Positions 8,741 through 19,334 are shown, numbered from the stretch's first letter. The stretch: DNA of 64,000 bases from Streptomyces sp. TLI_105 (GCF_900105415.1 NZ_FNSM01000001.1:5667501-5731500); one strand, 5' to 3'. Notes: generated by a model not told the origin, from the letters alone. Made by a program: numbers and translations.

Positions 8741-10003
8741 TCAGACCGTGCGGAACGCCAGGACCACGTTGTGGCCGCCGAAGCCGAACGAGTTGTTGAT
8801 CGCGGCGATCGTGCCCTGCGGCAGCTCGCGCGGCTCGCCGCGGACGATGTCGGCCTCGACCTCCGGGTCCAGGTCGTCGACGTTGATCGTCGGCGGGGCC
8901 AGGCGGTTGTGGAGCGCCAGGACCGTCGCGACGGTCTCGATGCCGCCCGCGCCACCGAGGAGGTGACCGGTCATCGACTTCGTCGCGGAGATCGCGACGT
9001 GGTCCAGGTCGTCGCCCAGGACCTTCCGCAGCGCCTTGATCTCGGCGACGTCGCCCTGCGGCGTCGACGTGGCGTGCGCGTTGAGGTGGACGACCTCGGA
9101 CGGCTTGAGGTCCGTCGAGTCCAGCAGGTTCTGCATCGCGGCGGCGATGCCCCGGCCGGTCGGCTCGGGCTGCGCGATGTGGTGGCTGTCGGCCGACAGG
9201 CCCTGGCCGAGCACCTCGCAGTAGATGCGGGCGCCGCGGGCCTTCGCGTGCTCCTCGGACTCGAGGATCACGACACCGGCGCCCTCGCCGAGCACGAAGC
9301 CGTCGCGGCCGGTGTCGTAGGGGCGCGAGGCCTTCGTCGGCTCGTCGTTGTTCTTGGACATCGCCATCATGTTGGCGAAGGCGGCGATCGGCAGCGGGTG
9401 GATCGCGGCCTCGGTACCGCCGGCGACGACCACGTCGGCACGACCGGTACGGATCATCTCGACGGCGTAGCCGATCGCCTCGGCACCCGACGCGCACGCG
9501 GAGACGGGGGTGTGGACGCCCGCCCGGGCGTTCACCTCCAGACCCACGTTCGCGGAGGGGCTGTTGGGCATGAGCATGGGCACGGTGTGCGGGGAGACGC
9601 GGCGTACGCCCTTCTCCTTCAGCACGTCGTACTGGTCGAGCAGAGTGGTGACACCGCCGATGCCGGAGGCGATGACGGAGCCGAGCCGCTCGGGGGCGAC
9701 GGACGAGTCCTCGCCGGCCGGGGCGGTGTAGCCCGCGTCGGCCCAGGCCTCACGGGCCGCGATCAGCGCGAACTGCGCCGAGCGGTCCAGCTTGCGGGCC
9801 AGCGGGCGGGGCAGCACGTCGCCGGGGTCGACCGCGGCGAGCGCCGCGATCTGGACGGGCAGTTCGGCGAAGCGCTCGCCCTCCAGGGGCTTGACGCCGG
9901 AGCGCCCCGCGAGAAGACCTTCCCAGGTCGACGCGGAGTCGCCACCCAGCGGTGTGGTTGCGCCGATACCGGTGACGACCACGGTGCGATTGGTCGAGCT
10001 CAC
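8741..10003 (-). CDS. fabF: Beta-ketoacyl-ACP synthase II
   Basis: A 420-residue condensing enzyme of type II fatty acid synthesis; it elongates acyl-ACP with malonyl-ACP. GTG 10003 is chosen because the sequence starts VSSTNRTVVVTGIGATTPLG, with GGAGAA upstream. The catalytic triad is clear: Cys in SACASGAEAIG, His in LNAHATSTPQGD, and His in SMTGHLLGGAG. It is the last gene of the fabD-fabH-acpP-fabF operon, 94 bp after acpP, and ends at the hairpin at 8696-8723. The gene symbol follows the conserved Streptomyces order. Confidence 0.95.
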   Translation of the reverse strand: MSSTNRTVVVTGIGATTPLGGDSASTWEGLLAGRSGVKPLEGERFAELPVQIAALAAVDPGDVLPRPLARKLDRSAQFALIAAREAWADAGYTAPAGEDSSVAPERLGSVIASGIGGVTTLLDQYDVLKEKGVRRVSPHTVPMLMPNSPSANVGLEVNARAGVHTPVSACASGAEAIGYAVEMIRTGRADVVVAGGTEAAIHPLPIAAFANMMAMSKNNDEPTKASRPYDTGRDGFVLGEGAGVVILESEEHAKARGARIYCEVLGQGLSADSHHIAQPEPTGRGIAAAMQNLLDSTDLKPSEVVHLNAHATSTPQGDVAEIKALRKVLGDDLDHVAISATKSMTGHLLGGAGGIETVATVLALHNRLAPPTINVDDLDPEVEADIVRGEPRELPQGTIAAINNSFGFGGHNVVLAFRTV

Positions 10004-10097
10004 AGGAATTCGTTCTCCATGTGTGTGATGGTCGGAATACGGCGCCACCGCCGGGTGGCGGACCGAGTCAGCGTGGACCGAGTCGGCAGGGGCCGAA

Positions 10098-10346
10098 TCA
10101 GGCCTGGTGCTTCAGGATGTAGTCGGCGGCGTCGCCGACCGTCTTGAGGTTCTTGACGTCCTCGTCGGGGATCTTCACGTCGAAGCGCTCTTCGGCGGCG
10201 ACGACGACCTCGACCATGGACAGCGAGTCGACGTCCAGGTCGTCGGTGAAGGACTTGTCCAGCTGGACGTCCTCGACCGGGATGCCGGCGATCTCGTTGA
10301 CGATCTCGGCGAGACCCTCGACGATCTGCTCCTGGGTGTGAGCCAT
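10098..10346 (-). CDS. acpP: Acyl carrier protein
   Basis: An 82-residue acidic protein, the size of a primary-metabolism ACP. Ser41 in the DVDSLSMVEV motif is the 4'-phosphopantetheine attachment site. It carries growing acyl chains between FabD, FabH and FabF. Located between fabH and fabF on the same strand, the standard streptomycete order, which separates it from polyketide ACPs. The start ATG has a GAAGGAGCGCCACT leader. Confidence 0.95.
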   Translation of the reverse strand: MAHTQEQIVEGLAEIVNEIAGIPVEDVQLDKSFTDDLDVDSLSMVEVVVAAEERFDVKIPDEDVKNLKTVGDAADYILKHQA

Positions 10347-10406
10347 AGTGGCGCTCCTTCTTGCGGTTACTTCGGTAAAAGGGGGCTTCCGGAGGATCCG
10401 GTGTGC

Positions 10407-11438
<1,032 letters not shown>

Positions 11439-11456
11439 GTTTCTCGACACTCCTTG

Positions 11457-12404
11457 TCAGACGGCCGCGTGCTCGGCGATGAGCGTACGGGCCGCGTCGA
11501 GGTCGTCGGGAGTCTTGAGGGCGACCGTGGCCACCCCCGGCAGGGCGCGCTTGGCGATTCCGGTCAGGGTGCCGCCGGGGCACACCTCGATCAGCGCGGT
11601 CGCGCCGAGCTCCTGGAAGGTCTCCATGCACAGGTCCCAGCGGACCGGGTTCGCGACCTGGCCGACCAGACGGGCCACGACCTCGGCGCCGTCGGTGACG
11701 ACCTGCCCGTCCTTGTTGGAGACGTAGCGGGTGACCGGAGCGGCCGGCGACAGCTCCTTCGCCGCCTCCTCCAGCGTCGCCACGGCCGGGGCCATGTGGT
11801 GCGTGTGGAAGGCGCCCGCGACCTTGAGCGCGACGACCCGGCGGACGCCCTCGGGCTTGTCCGCCTCCAGGGCGGCCAGCTGCTCCAGGGTGCCGGCGGC
11901 CACGATCTGGCCGGCGCCGTTCACGTTGGCCGCGGTCAGGCCGAGCTTCTCCAGGTGCGGGACGGTCACCTCGGGGTCGCCGCCGAGCAGCGCCGACATG
12001 CCCGTCGCGGTGATCGCGGCGGCCTCGGCCATCGCGAGACCACGGGTACGGACGAGGCGGAGCGCGGCGGTGTCGTCCAGGACGCCCGCGAACGCGGCGG
12101 CGGTGAACTCGCCGACGCTGTGACCGGCGACGACGCCGGGCGTCCCCGCCGCGTCAGCGGCTGATGTCCCAGTGCCGAGAGCGGCCGCGGACAGCAGGCC
12201 GGCGGCGACGAGGAGGGGCTGGGCCACGGCGGTGTCACGGATCTCGTCCGCGTCCGCCTTCGTGCCGTAGTGGGCGAGGTCGAGCCCGATGGCGTCGGAC
12301 CAGGCCGCGATGCGGTCGGCGGCGCCGGGGAGTTCGAGCCAGGGGGTCAGGAAGCCGGGCGTCTGGGCGCCTTGGCCGGGAGCGACGAGTACGAGCACCC
12401 TCAC
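11457..12404 (-). CDS. fabD: Malonyl-CoA:ACP transacylase
   Basis: A 315-residue enzyme that loads malonyl groups onto ACP. The nucleophile Ser is in VAGHSVGEFTAAA and the partner His in AGAFHTHHM. GTG 12404 (VRVLVLVAPGQGAQ) starts right at the first beta strand. It opens the operon; the 83-bp space back to fasR (12405-12487) must hold the operon promoter, unless read-through from fasR contributes. Confidence 0.95.
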   Translation of the reverse strand: MRVLVLVAPGQGAQTPGFLTPWLELPGAADRIAAWSDAIGLDLAHYGTKADADEIRDTAVAQPLLVAAGLLSAAALGTGTSAADAAGTPGVVAGHSVGEFTAAAFAGVLDDTAALRLVRTRGLAMAEAAAITATGMSALLGGDPEVTVPHLEKLGLTAANVNGAGQIVAAGTLEQLAALEADKPEGVRRVVALKVAGAFHTHHMAPAVATLEEAAKELSPAAPVTRYVSNKDGQVVTDGAEVVARLVGQVANPVRWDLCMETFQELGATALIEVCPGGTLTGIAKRALPGVATVALKTPDDLDAARTLIAEHAAV

Positions 12405-12487
12405 ACTCTCTCTTGGGGACGGCTCCGAGCGCCCGTGAGGACAAGGACGAAGAACCGTCGGGGGAATTGTTGGTGTTCGACAAAAGT
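12405..12487 (-). promoter_or_regulatory. fab operon promoter region, likely FasR target
   Basis: This 83-bp gap lies between the fasR stop and fabD. On the minus strand it holds TTTTGTCGAACACCAACAA, whose TTGTCG could act as a -35 element, but no convincing -10 is seen. In S. coelicolor FasR activates the fab operon by binding its promoter; that it does so here is inferred from synteny. Confidence 0.4.
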
Positions 12488-13669
12488 CTAGGACTGCGGA
12501 TCTCCGTCGGCCAAGCGTCCCAGGATCAGGGCGATCCGCAGCGTGAACGCGGAGCGAACATCGGAGGGTGACCAGCCGGTGACGTCGGTCACACGTCGAA
12601 GCCGGTAGCGCACGGTGTTCGGGTGGACGAAGAGCATCCGGGCCGCGCCTTCCAGGCTGCTCGCCTGCTCCAGATAGACACTGAGAGTTTCGAGCAGCGC
12701 CGAGCCGGCCTCCTCCAGCGGTCTGTAGATCTCCTCCACCAGCTGCTCGCGCGCCGAAGGGTCGGAGGCGATGGCGCGCTCCGGGAGGAGATCGTCCGCC
12801 AGGACCGGCCGGGGCGCGTCCTGCCACGCCGAGCAGGCCTTGAGGCCGGCCGCCGCCGCCTGCGCGGAGCGGGTCGCGGCCAGCAGGTCGGGGACGACGG
12901 GACCGGCGACGACCGGCCCCGCCGCGTACGGCCCGATCAGCGCCTTGGCGACGGCCAGGGGGTTGTCGTTGCCGCCCGCGATGACGACGAGCCGGTCGCC
13001 GAGGACGCCGGTGAGGACCTGGAGCTTGGCGTGCCGGGCGGCCCGGCGGATCGCCTCGACGGTCAGCTCGCTGTCCCCGTCGGGCGCGGTGCCGAGGACG
13101 ACGCACACGTGGTCGGGCGAGTTCCAGCCGAGGGCGGCGGCGCGGGACACGGCCCCTTCGTCGGCCTCGCCGGAGAGCACCGCGTTCACCACGAGGGACT
13201 CCAGACGCGCGTCCCAGGCCCCCCGGGCCTCGGCGGCCTGCGCGTACACCTGGGCGGTCGCGAACGCGATCTCGCGCGCGTAGACGAGCAGCGCCTCCCG
13301 GAGGACGCGCTCGTCCCCGGGGGCGGCGACCTCCTCGATCGCCGACTCCATGACCTCGATCGTGGTGCGGACCATCTCCACGGTCTGCCGCAGGGTGATC
13401 GCACGGGTCAGTTCCCGGGGCGCCGTGCCGAAGACGTCGGTGGAGATGGCCTGCGGGGTCTCCGGATGCCGGAACCACTCGGTGAACGCGGCGATGCCGG
13501 CCTGGGCGACCAGACCGATCCACGACCGGTTCTCGGGCGGCATCGCGCGGTACCACGGCAGCGTCTCGTCCATGCGGGCGATGGCGCCGGCGGCGAGTCG
13601 CCCGGACGACTGTTCGAGGCGCTTCAGGGTCGCGGCATGCGGATGGGAGGCGTTCACGGGTTCAGGCAC
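12488..13669 (-). CDS. fasR: PucR/CdaR-type transcriptional regulator of fatty acid synthesis
   Basis: A 393-residue protein from GTG 13669. The C-terminal helix-turn-helix of the PucR/CdaR type is clear (SSLEGAARMLFVHPNTVRYRL, then RVTDVTGWSP near residues 340-375). The N-terminal part is an all-helical segment followed by a GGDEF-like alpha/beta region typical of the family. It sits directly upstream of fabD on the same strand, exactly the place of S. coelicolor FasR, the activator of fabD-fabH-acpP-fabF. The name rests on that synteny plus the domain type. Confidence 0.85.
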   Translation of the reverse strand: MPEPVNASHPHAATLKRLEQSSGRLAAGAIARMDETLPWYRAMPPENRSWIGLVAQAGIAAFTEWFRHPETPQAISTDVFGTAPRELTRAITLRQTVEMVRTTIEVMESAIEEVAAPGDERVLREALLVYAREIAFATAQVYAQAAEARGAWDARLESLVVNAVLSGEADEGAVSRAAALGWNSPDHVCVVLGTAPDGDSELTVEAIRRAARHAKLQVLTGVLGDRLVVIAGGNDNPLAVAKALIGPYAAGPVVAGPVVPDLLAATRSAQAAAAGLKACSAWQDAPRPVLADDLLPERAIASDPSAREQLVEEIYRPLEEAGSALLETLSVYLEQASSLEGAARMLFVHPNTVRYRLRRVTDVTGWSPSDVRSAFTLRIALILGRLADGDPQS

Positions 13670-13740
13670 GGGGACAAGACTGCCTTATCGGGACGCCGGC
13701 ATGCGGGGTCGGGGCCGCTTCGTCGGGCTACGGTACGTCC

Positions 13741-14409
13741 GTGATACGCATCCAGCGCGCGGCCGAGCGGTACCCCGGGGGCGACCCGGCGGCCGGGATC
13801 GAGACCCGGCACGCCCTGTCCTTCGGGCCGCACTACGACCCCGACAACCTCCGCTTCGGCGCGCTCCTCGCCGTCAACGAGGAGCGGCTCGCGCCGGGCG
13901 CCGGCTTCGACGAGCACCCCCACTCCCACACCGAGATCGTGACGTGGGTGGTGGAGGGCGAGCTGACCCACCACGACAGCGCCGGGCACGAGACGGTCGT
14001 CCGCCCCGGCGACCTCCAGCACCTCGGCGCGGCGGCCGGCGTCCGGCACGTCGAACGCAACGACGCCGAGGTGCCGCTCGTCTTCGTCCAGATGTGGCTC
14101 GCGCCGCTGTCGCCGGGCGGGGAGCCCTCGTACGAGGTGGTGCGCGGCCTCGGGGACACGTACCGCCTCCCGGCGGCGGACGCGGTCCTGCACGTCGAGC
14201 GCCCTCGCGCGGGCTCCCGCCTCGCCCTCCCGGCCGCCGACTTCCTGTACGTGCACGTGGTGCGGGGCGCGGTGCTGCTCGACGGCGAGGAGCTCGGCCC
14301 CGGCGACGCGGCCCGGCTCACCGACAGCGGGGCACGTGAACCGGCCGCCACGGCCGACGCGGAGGTCCTGGTCTGGGAGATGCGGGACTGGCGCAAGGCC
14401 CTGGGCTGA
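13741..14409 (+). CDS. Pirin family protein
   Basis: A 222-residue double cupin. The N-terminal cupin carries the metal-binding pattern FDEHPHSHTEIVTWV with a further His in the DLQHLG segment and Glu nearby. Pirins bind iron; some oxidise quercetin and others act as transcription cofactors, and the sequence does not decide between them. It starts with GTG 13741; a TACGGT at 13729-13734 could be a -10 element for a leaderless transcript. It is divergent from fasR and ends 4 bp before the convergent transpeptidase stop. Confidence 0.85.
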   Translation: MIRIQRAAERYPGGDPAAGIETRHALSFGPHYDPDNLRFGALLAVNEERLAPGAGFDEHPHSHTEIVTWVVEGELTHHDSAGHETVVRPGDLQHLGAAAGVRHVERNDAEVPLVFVQMWLAPLSPGGEPSYEVVRGLGDTYRLPAADAVLHVERPRAGSRLALPAADFLYVHVVRGAVLLDGEELGPGDAARLTDSGAREPAATADAEVLVWEMRDWRKALG

Positions 14410-14419
14410 CTCTTCAGCC
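14404..14419. terminator. Small hairpin over two convergent stops
   Basis: GGCTGA and TCAGCC form a perfect 6-bp stem with a 4-nt loop that covers the stop codons of both the pirin and transpeptidase genes. It is short and may only be a weak terminator. Confidence 0.4.
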
Positions 14420-15586
14420 GAGCGCGCTCTTGGACTTCCAGGCGGACCAGGTCAGGTTCCACGCCCCGTAGCCGTTCCCCTCCGCGACCGTCCCCTTCGT
14501 CTCGCGGCCCTTGATCTCGAAGGGGTCGCCGACGTTCACGGAGGCGTAGAAGGAGGCGGCGTCGGCGTCGCTCATGCCGATGCACCCCGAACTGTGGTTC
14601 GCGCGCCCGAAGTACGCCGCGTTCCACGGCGCCGCGTGCGCGTACATGCCCGACCAGGTCAGCCGCATCGAGTAGTCGACGTCCTTGTTGTACGCGTCGC
14701 CGAGCCCCACCGTCTCCGAGTTCATGTTGATGGTGCCCTCCTTCGCCATGAGGACGGCCGTGCCCCGCCAGGACCGCTTGTCGCCGCCGGGGGTGCCGCC
14801 GGAGACGGGGATCGTGCGGACCGTCCGCCCGTCCCGCTCCAGGGTCAGCCGGTGGGTGTCGAGGTCGACCTTGACGACCTGCGCGGCGCCGACGGTGAAG
14901 CCGGTGCGGTAGTCCCGTACGAACCAGCCGCCGCCCGAGTCCGTGCCGTCGAGGTCCGCTTCGAGGGTGACCTTGGTGCCCGGCTTCCAGTACTCCCGGG
15001 GACGCCAGTCGACCCGGTCCCGGCCCGAGTAGTCCTTGACCCAGCCCCAGGAGCCCTCGGTGCCGTTCGAGGTGGTGACCTTCAGCTGCCGCTCCACGTC
15101 CGCCTTCCGCGTCACCGGCAGGTCGAAGACGATGGAGAGCGGCTGCCCGATGCCGACCGTGGTGTTCTTGCCGGGAGCCAGGGTCACCTTGTTGACCTTC
15201 TCGGGCTCCGGGGTGGTGAAGGACGACCGGCTGGTCGACTCCTTGCCGTCGGCCGTACGGGACGTCACCTCGACCGTGTACGAGGTGCCGGGCGCCGCCT
15301 TGCGGTCCGACGCCCAGCTCGTGCCGCCCGCGTCCGTACGCCCCCCGAGGTCACCGCCCTCCGCGTCCACGACCTTCACCGCCGTGAGCGTGCCGCCGGT
15401 CGCGGTCACGGCCACCGGGCTGCCGGCCTCCTTCTTCACGACCGTCACCTTCGCCGGCGGCGCCTGCGAGGCCCCCGACCCGACCCCCGACGTGCCCCCG
15501 TCCGCCGCCTGGGCCGTGCAGGCGGTGAGGGAGACGGCGAGCGCGACGGCCGCCAGGGCGGGACGGGATGTGCGTATCGGCAGCAC
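14414..15586 (-). CDS. L,D-transpeptidase lipoprotein (YkuD domain, Ig-like N-domains)
   Basis: A 390-residue protein from GTG 15586 with GGAGG seven bases upstream. It has a signal peptide with a lipobox-like SLTAC (Cys near 23), two Ig-like domains (about 50-240), and a C-terminal YkuD domain. Such enzymes make 3-3 cross-links in peptidoglycan outside the membrane. The catalytic Cys lies in NHSSGCIGMSDADA, with the upstream His in YAHAAPWN. The usual SHGC reads SSGC here, with a His displaced two residues earlier. Divergent from femX, another peptidoglycan gene. Confidence 0.88.
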   Translation of the reverse strand: MLPIRTSRPALAAVALAVSLTACTAQAADGGTSGVGSGASQAPPAKVTVVKKEAGSPVAVTATGGTLTAVKVVDAEGGDLGGRTDAGGTSWASDRKAAPGTSYTVEVTSRTADGKESTSRSSFTTPEPEKVNKVTLAPGKNTTVGIGQPLSIVFDLPVTRKADVERQLKVTTSNGTEGSWGWVKDYSGRDRVDWRPREYWKPGTKVTLEADLDGTDSGGGWFVRDYRTGFTVGAAQVVKVDLDTHRLTLERDGRTVRTIPVSGGTPGGDKRSWRGTAVLMAKEGTINMNSETVGLGDAYNKDVDYSMRLTWSGMYAHAAPWNAAYFGRANHSSGCIGMSDADAASFYASVNVGDPFEIKGRETKGTVAEGNGYGAWNLTWSAWKSKSALG

Positions 15587-15796
15587 GGAAGACCTCCGCG
15601 AGTGAGGAAGAAAGGGTGGGATGTCCTGGACTGTAGGCCGCTTCCTTACCCCCTCGGGGGCCCGGAGGCCTCTGTGACCGGGGCTGCGGCGAAACGGTCA
15701 TCGTCCGGTCACAATCACCGCGCGCACCCGTCGAATTCGGCTGTGAGCCTGCTGTGCGCCCCGACCACCGAGGGGCGGAACAAGGAGGCTCCCGTT

Positions 15797-16984
15797 GTGT
15801 CAGCGCTGCTCGTGACGGCCGCACCCACCGACCGCCGCGCCCCCGCAGGGCCGGTCAGGCTCGGGTCCGTGACCCCCGAGGCGTACCGCGCCTTCCTCGG
15901 CTCCCGCTCCGGTGCGGACGGGCCCAGCTTCCTCCAACTCCCCTCCTGGGCCCAGGTGAAGGAGGGCTGGAGCCACCAGCTCGTCGGATGGGGGCGGGAG
16001 GGCGCGGAGCTCTCCGGCGTCGCGCTCGTCCTCCTCCGCCCCTTCCCCGGCACCCGGAAGTACTTCGCCTACCTGCCCGAAGGGCCCGTCGCCGACTGGG
16101 CCGACCCCGACCTGGACGGCTGGCTCTCCCCGCTCCTCGGCCATCTGCGCTCCCTGGGCGCCTTCGCCGTCCGCATGGGGCCCGGGCCCGCCTACCGCCG
16201 GTGGAACGCCGCCACCGTCAAGGCCGCCGGCGGGCCCGGCCGCCGGCTCTCCGACGTTCTCGCAGACGAGGTCGACCCGCTGGGCACCGCCGTCGTCGAA
16301 CGGCTGCGCGCCCGCGGCTGGCGCAAGTGCGGCGGCGACTCCGAGGACGGCGCCGACGCCCAGCCCCGGCACGTCTTCCAGGTCCCGCTCGCCGGCCGCT
16401 CCACCGACGACCTGTGGACCGGCCTCAACCAGGAGTGGCGGCGCAACGTCCGCAAGGCGCGCAAGTCCGGCGTCGAGGTCGTCGTCGGCTCCGCCGCCGA
16501 CCTGCCCGAGTTCTACCGCCTCCTGCGCATCACGGAGGAACGCGACGGCTTCCGGCTCGGCCGCTCCCTCGCGTACTACGAGCGCCAGTACGCCGTCCTC
16601 AACGCCGAGCAGCCGGGCCGCATGAAGCTCTACCTCGCCCGCCACGAGGGCGAGATCCTCGCCGCGCACACCATGCTCGCGGTGGGCGGCCGCGTCTGGT
16701 ACCAGACCGGCGCCTCCGCCGACCACCGCCGCGAGGTCCGCCCCTCCAACGCCCTCCAGTGGCGCATGCTGCTCGACGCCCACGCCCTCGGCGCCGCCGT
16801 CTACGACCTCCGCGGGGTACCCTCCACCCTCGATCCGGACGACCGCGCCCACGGCCTCCTCCGCTGGAAGCTCGGCACGGGCGGACAGGTCGTCGAGACG
16901 CTGGGGGAGTGGGAGATTCCGATGCAGGGCACGACCAACGGGGCGCTGTACCGCGCCTTCCAGGCCTATCTGGCCCGCCGATGA
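15797..16984 (+). CDS. FemX/FemAB-type peptidyltransferase (peptidoglycan branch)
   Basis: A 395-residue protein; GTG 15797 has AAGGAGG (15782-15788) at ideal spacing. Two GNAT-like halves typical of the Fem family are seen: an N-terminal half with SFLQLPSWAQVKEGW, and a C-terminal half with WRRNVRKARKSGVEV and AAHTMLAVGGRVWYQTGAS. Fem proteins add aminoacyl groups from tRNA to the lipid II stem peptide; in S. coelicolor FemX adds the glycine branch. The TGA overlaps the murJ ATG by 4 bases, so the two are translationally coupled, which supports a lipid II role. Confidence 0.85.
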   Translation: MSALLVTAAPTDRRAPAGPVRLGSVTPEAYRAFLGSRSGADGPSFLQLPSWAQVKEGWSHQLVGWGREGAELSGVALVLLRPFPGTRKYFAYLPEGPVADWADPDLDGWLSPLLGHLRSLGAFAVRMGPGPAYRRWNAATVKAAGGPGRRLSDVLADEVDPLGTAVVERLRARGWRKCGGDSEDGADAQPRHVFQVPLAGRSTDDLWTGLNQEWRRNVRKARKSGVEVVVGSAADLPEFYRLLRITEERDGFRLGRSLAYYERQYAVLNAEQPGRMKLYLARHEGEILAAHTMLAVGGRVWYQTGASADHRREVRPSNALQWRMLLDAHALGAAVYDLRGVPSTLDPDDRAHGLLRWKLGTGGQVVETLGEWEIPMQGTTNGALYRAFQAYLARR

Positions 16985-18588
16985 CGGCCACCACCCTCAC
17001 CGCACCTCCACGGAAGGCCTCCGCGCTGCGCAGCGGCGCCCTCATGGCCGCCGGCTCGCTCGTCTCCCGCGCCACCGGCTTCGTGCGGGCCTCCGTCGTC
17101 GCCGCGGCGCTCGGCGCGGGCTACGTCGCCGACGGATACGCCGTCGGCAACTCCGTCCCCACCATCGTCTACATGCTGCTCCTCGGCGGGGCGCTCAACG
17201 CCGTCTTCGTCCCCGAACTGGTCAAGGCCGCCAAGGAGCACGAGGACGGCGGCGTCGCCTACACCGACCGGCTCCTCACCCTGTGCGCCCTCGCCCTGAC
17301 CGTGCTCACCACGGTCGCGGTGCTCGCCGCCCCGCTCATCGTCGACACGTACACCGACTACGTGGGCGCACAGCGCGAGATGACCATCGCCTTCGCGCGC
17401 ACGTGCCTGCCGCAGATCTTCTTCCTCGGACTCTTCACCCTGCTCGGACAGGTCCTCAACGCCCGGGGCCGGTTCGGCGCCATGATGTGGACCCCCGTCC
17501 TCAACAACGTCGTCGCCGTCACCGTCTTCGGCCTCTTCCTCGCCGTCGGCGACGGTGGCGAACTCACCTCCGGGGAGACCGCCCTCCTCGGCTGGGGCAC
17601 GACCGCCGGCATCGCCGTCCAGGCCCTCGCCCTGCTGCCCTCGCTGCGCGCCGCCGGCTTCCGCTGGCGGCCCCGCTTCGACTGGCGCGGCAGCGGCCTC
17701 GCCGCCCCGCTCCGCTCGGCGGGCTGGCTCGTCCTGCTCGTCCTCACCAACCAGGGCGCGTACTGGGTGACCACCTGGCTCGCCACCTCCGCGGGCACGG
17801 ATCCGACGGTCAGCGGCGGAGGCCTCGCCGCGTACAACAACGCCTACCTCCTGTGGACCGTCCCGCACGGCATCATCACCGTCTCCCTCGTCACCGCGCT
17901 GCTGCCCCGGATGAGCGGGACCGCCGCCGAGGGCGACCTCGCGGGGGTCCGGCGGGACGTCTCCTACGCGCTGCGGACCAGCGCGGCGGCGATCGTCCCC
18001 GCCGCCTGCGCGCTCCTCGCGCTCGCCGTCCCGCTGATGACGGTCGTCTTCCGGTACGGGGCGACCACCGGCGACGACGTACGCGCCATGGCCTGGACCC
18101 TGATGGCCTTCGCGCCCGGCCTGGTCGCCCTCTCCGGCCAGTACGTGTGCACCCGCGCCTTCTACGCCCTGCGCGACACCCGCACCCCGTTCCTGCTGAA
18201 CCTGGTCATCGCCGGCCTGAACGCCGCCCTCTCCCTCGCCGCCTCCCACTACCTCCCGACCCGCTGGGCGGTCACGGGCATGGCGGCGGCGTACTCGCTG
18301 GCGCTCTGGGCCGGCTGGGCGGTGACGGCGTACGCGCTGCGGCGCCGACTGGGGGAGGGCACGGGCGACGCGATGTCCGCACTGGCGCGACTCCTCGTGG
18401 CGGCGGTGCCGGCGGCGGGGTACGGGCTGTTCGTCGCGGACGCCGTGGAGACGGGGGGTGCGGTGGTGGCGGGCCTGGCGGGAGCGGCGACGATCCTGAC
18501 GGTCTTCGTCCTCCTGGCCCGCCCCCTCCGCCTCACAGAACTCCAAACCCTCCTCCACTCGACGACCGCCCGTCTCCGCCGCCCCTGA
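16981..18588 (+). CDS. murJ: Lipid II flippase MurJ (MviN family)
   Basis: A 535-residue integral membrane protein with about 14 hydrophobic helices. The N-terminus (LMAAGSLVSRATGFVRASVV) is the MviN/MurJ signature, including the charged Arg residues of the transport cavity. It moves lipid II across the membrane. The ATG overlaps the femX stop (ATGA). Streptomycetes can carry several MurJ-like proteins; without comparison it cannot be said whether this is the essential copy. Confidence 0.85.
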   Translation: MTATTLTAPPRKASALRSGALMAAGSLVSRATGFVRASVVAAALGAGYVADGYAVGNSVPTIVYMLLLGGALNAVFVPELVKAAKEHEDGGVAYTDRLLTLCALALTVLTTVAVLAAPLIVDTYTDYVGAQREMTIAFARTCLPQIFFLGLFTLLGQVLNARGRFGAMMWTPVLNNVVAVTVFGLFLAVGDGGELTSGETALLGWGTTAGIAVQALALLPSLRAAGFRWRPRFDWRGSGLAAPLRSAGWLVLLVLTNQGAYWVTTWLATSAGTDPTVSGGGLAAYNNAYLLWTVPHGIITVSLVTALLPRMSGTAAEGDLAGVRRDVSYALRTSAAAIVPAACALLALAVPLMTVVFRYGATTGDDVRAMAWTLMAFAPGLVALSGQYVCTRAFYALRDTRTPFLLNLVIAGLNAALSLAASHYLPTRWAVTGMAAAYSLALWAGWAVTAYALRRRLGEGTGDAMSALARLLVAAVPAAGYGLFVADAVETGGAVVAGLAGAATILTVFVLLARPLRLTELQTLLHSTTARLRRP

Positions 18589-18650
18589 ACCCCCGCGCGC
18601 GGACGCACCCGAAGACCGTCACCCCCGCCCGACCTTGGGATACTCCACAC

Positions 18651-19334
18651 ATGCCCCGCGTGCTCCTCATAGAAGACGACCCCTCCGTCCGCGAAGGCGT
18701 CGAGCTCGGCCTCCGTCGCCGCGGGCACGAGGTCCGTACCGCCCCCACCGGCGAGGCGGGTCTCGCCGCGCTCGGCGAGTTCCGGCCGGACCTGCTGCTC
18801 CTCGACCTGATGCTGCCCGGCATGAACGGCGTCCAGGTCTGCCGCCGGGTCCGCGAGAGCAGCCAGCTGCCGATCATCATGCTGACCGCGCGGGGAGACG
18901 ACTTCGACGTCGTCATCGGTCTGGAGGCCGGCGCCGACGACTACATCGTCAAGCCCGCCCGTACGGAGGTCATCGAGGCCCGGATACGGGCCGTGCTGCG
19001 GCGCATCGAGGAGCCCGGCGCCGGCCGGTCCGCCGTCGAGTTCCACGGGGAGCTCGCGATCGACCGGGCGGGCCTGACCGTCGCCAAGGCGGGCGAGCGC
19101 GTCGCCCTCGCCCCCTCCGAGCTGAAGCTGCTGCTGCACCTCACGGCCGCCCCCGAGCAGGTCTTCAGCCGGCAGCAGCTCCTCGAGCACGTCTGGGAGC
19201 ACAGCTACCACGGGGACGCCCGGCTGGTGGACGCCTGTGTCCGCCGGCTGCGGAACAAGATCGAGGACACGCCGGGCGAGCCCCGGTACATCCAGACCCT
19301 GCGGGGCTTCGGCTACCGCTTCGGCCCCCTGTGA
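18651..19334 (+). CDS. OmpR/PhoB-family response regulator
   Basis: A 227-residue protein. The receiver domain has acidic DD in LIEDDPSV, the phospho-acceptor Asp in LLLLDLMLPGMNG, Thr in MLTARGDD and Lys in IVKPAR; a C-terminal winged helix follows (LVDACVRRLRNKI, LRGFGYRFGP). A GATACT (18639-18644) seven bases before the ATG suggests a leaderless transcript. Its stop overlaps the kinase start (GTGA), so they are coupled. Its targets are unknown; neighbours suggest envelope homeostasis, which is inference only. Confidence 0.92.
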   Translation: MPRVLLIEDDPSVREGVELGLRRRGHEVRTAPTGEAGLAALGEFRPDLLLLDLMLPGMNGVQVCRRVRESSQLPIIMLTARGDDFDVVIGLEAGADDYIVKPARTEVIEARIRAVLRRIEEPGAGRSAVEFHGELAIDRAGLTVAKAGERVALAPSELKLLLHLTAAPEQVFSRQQLLEHVWEHSYHGDARLVDACVRRLRNKIEDTPGEPRYIQTLRGFGYRFGPL

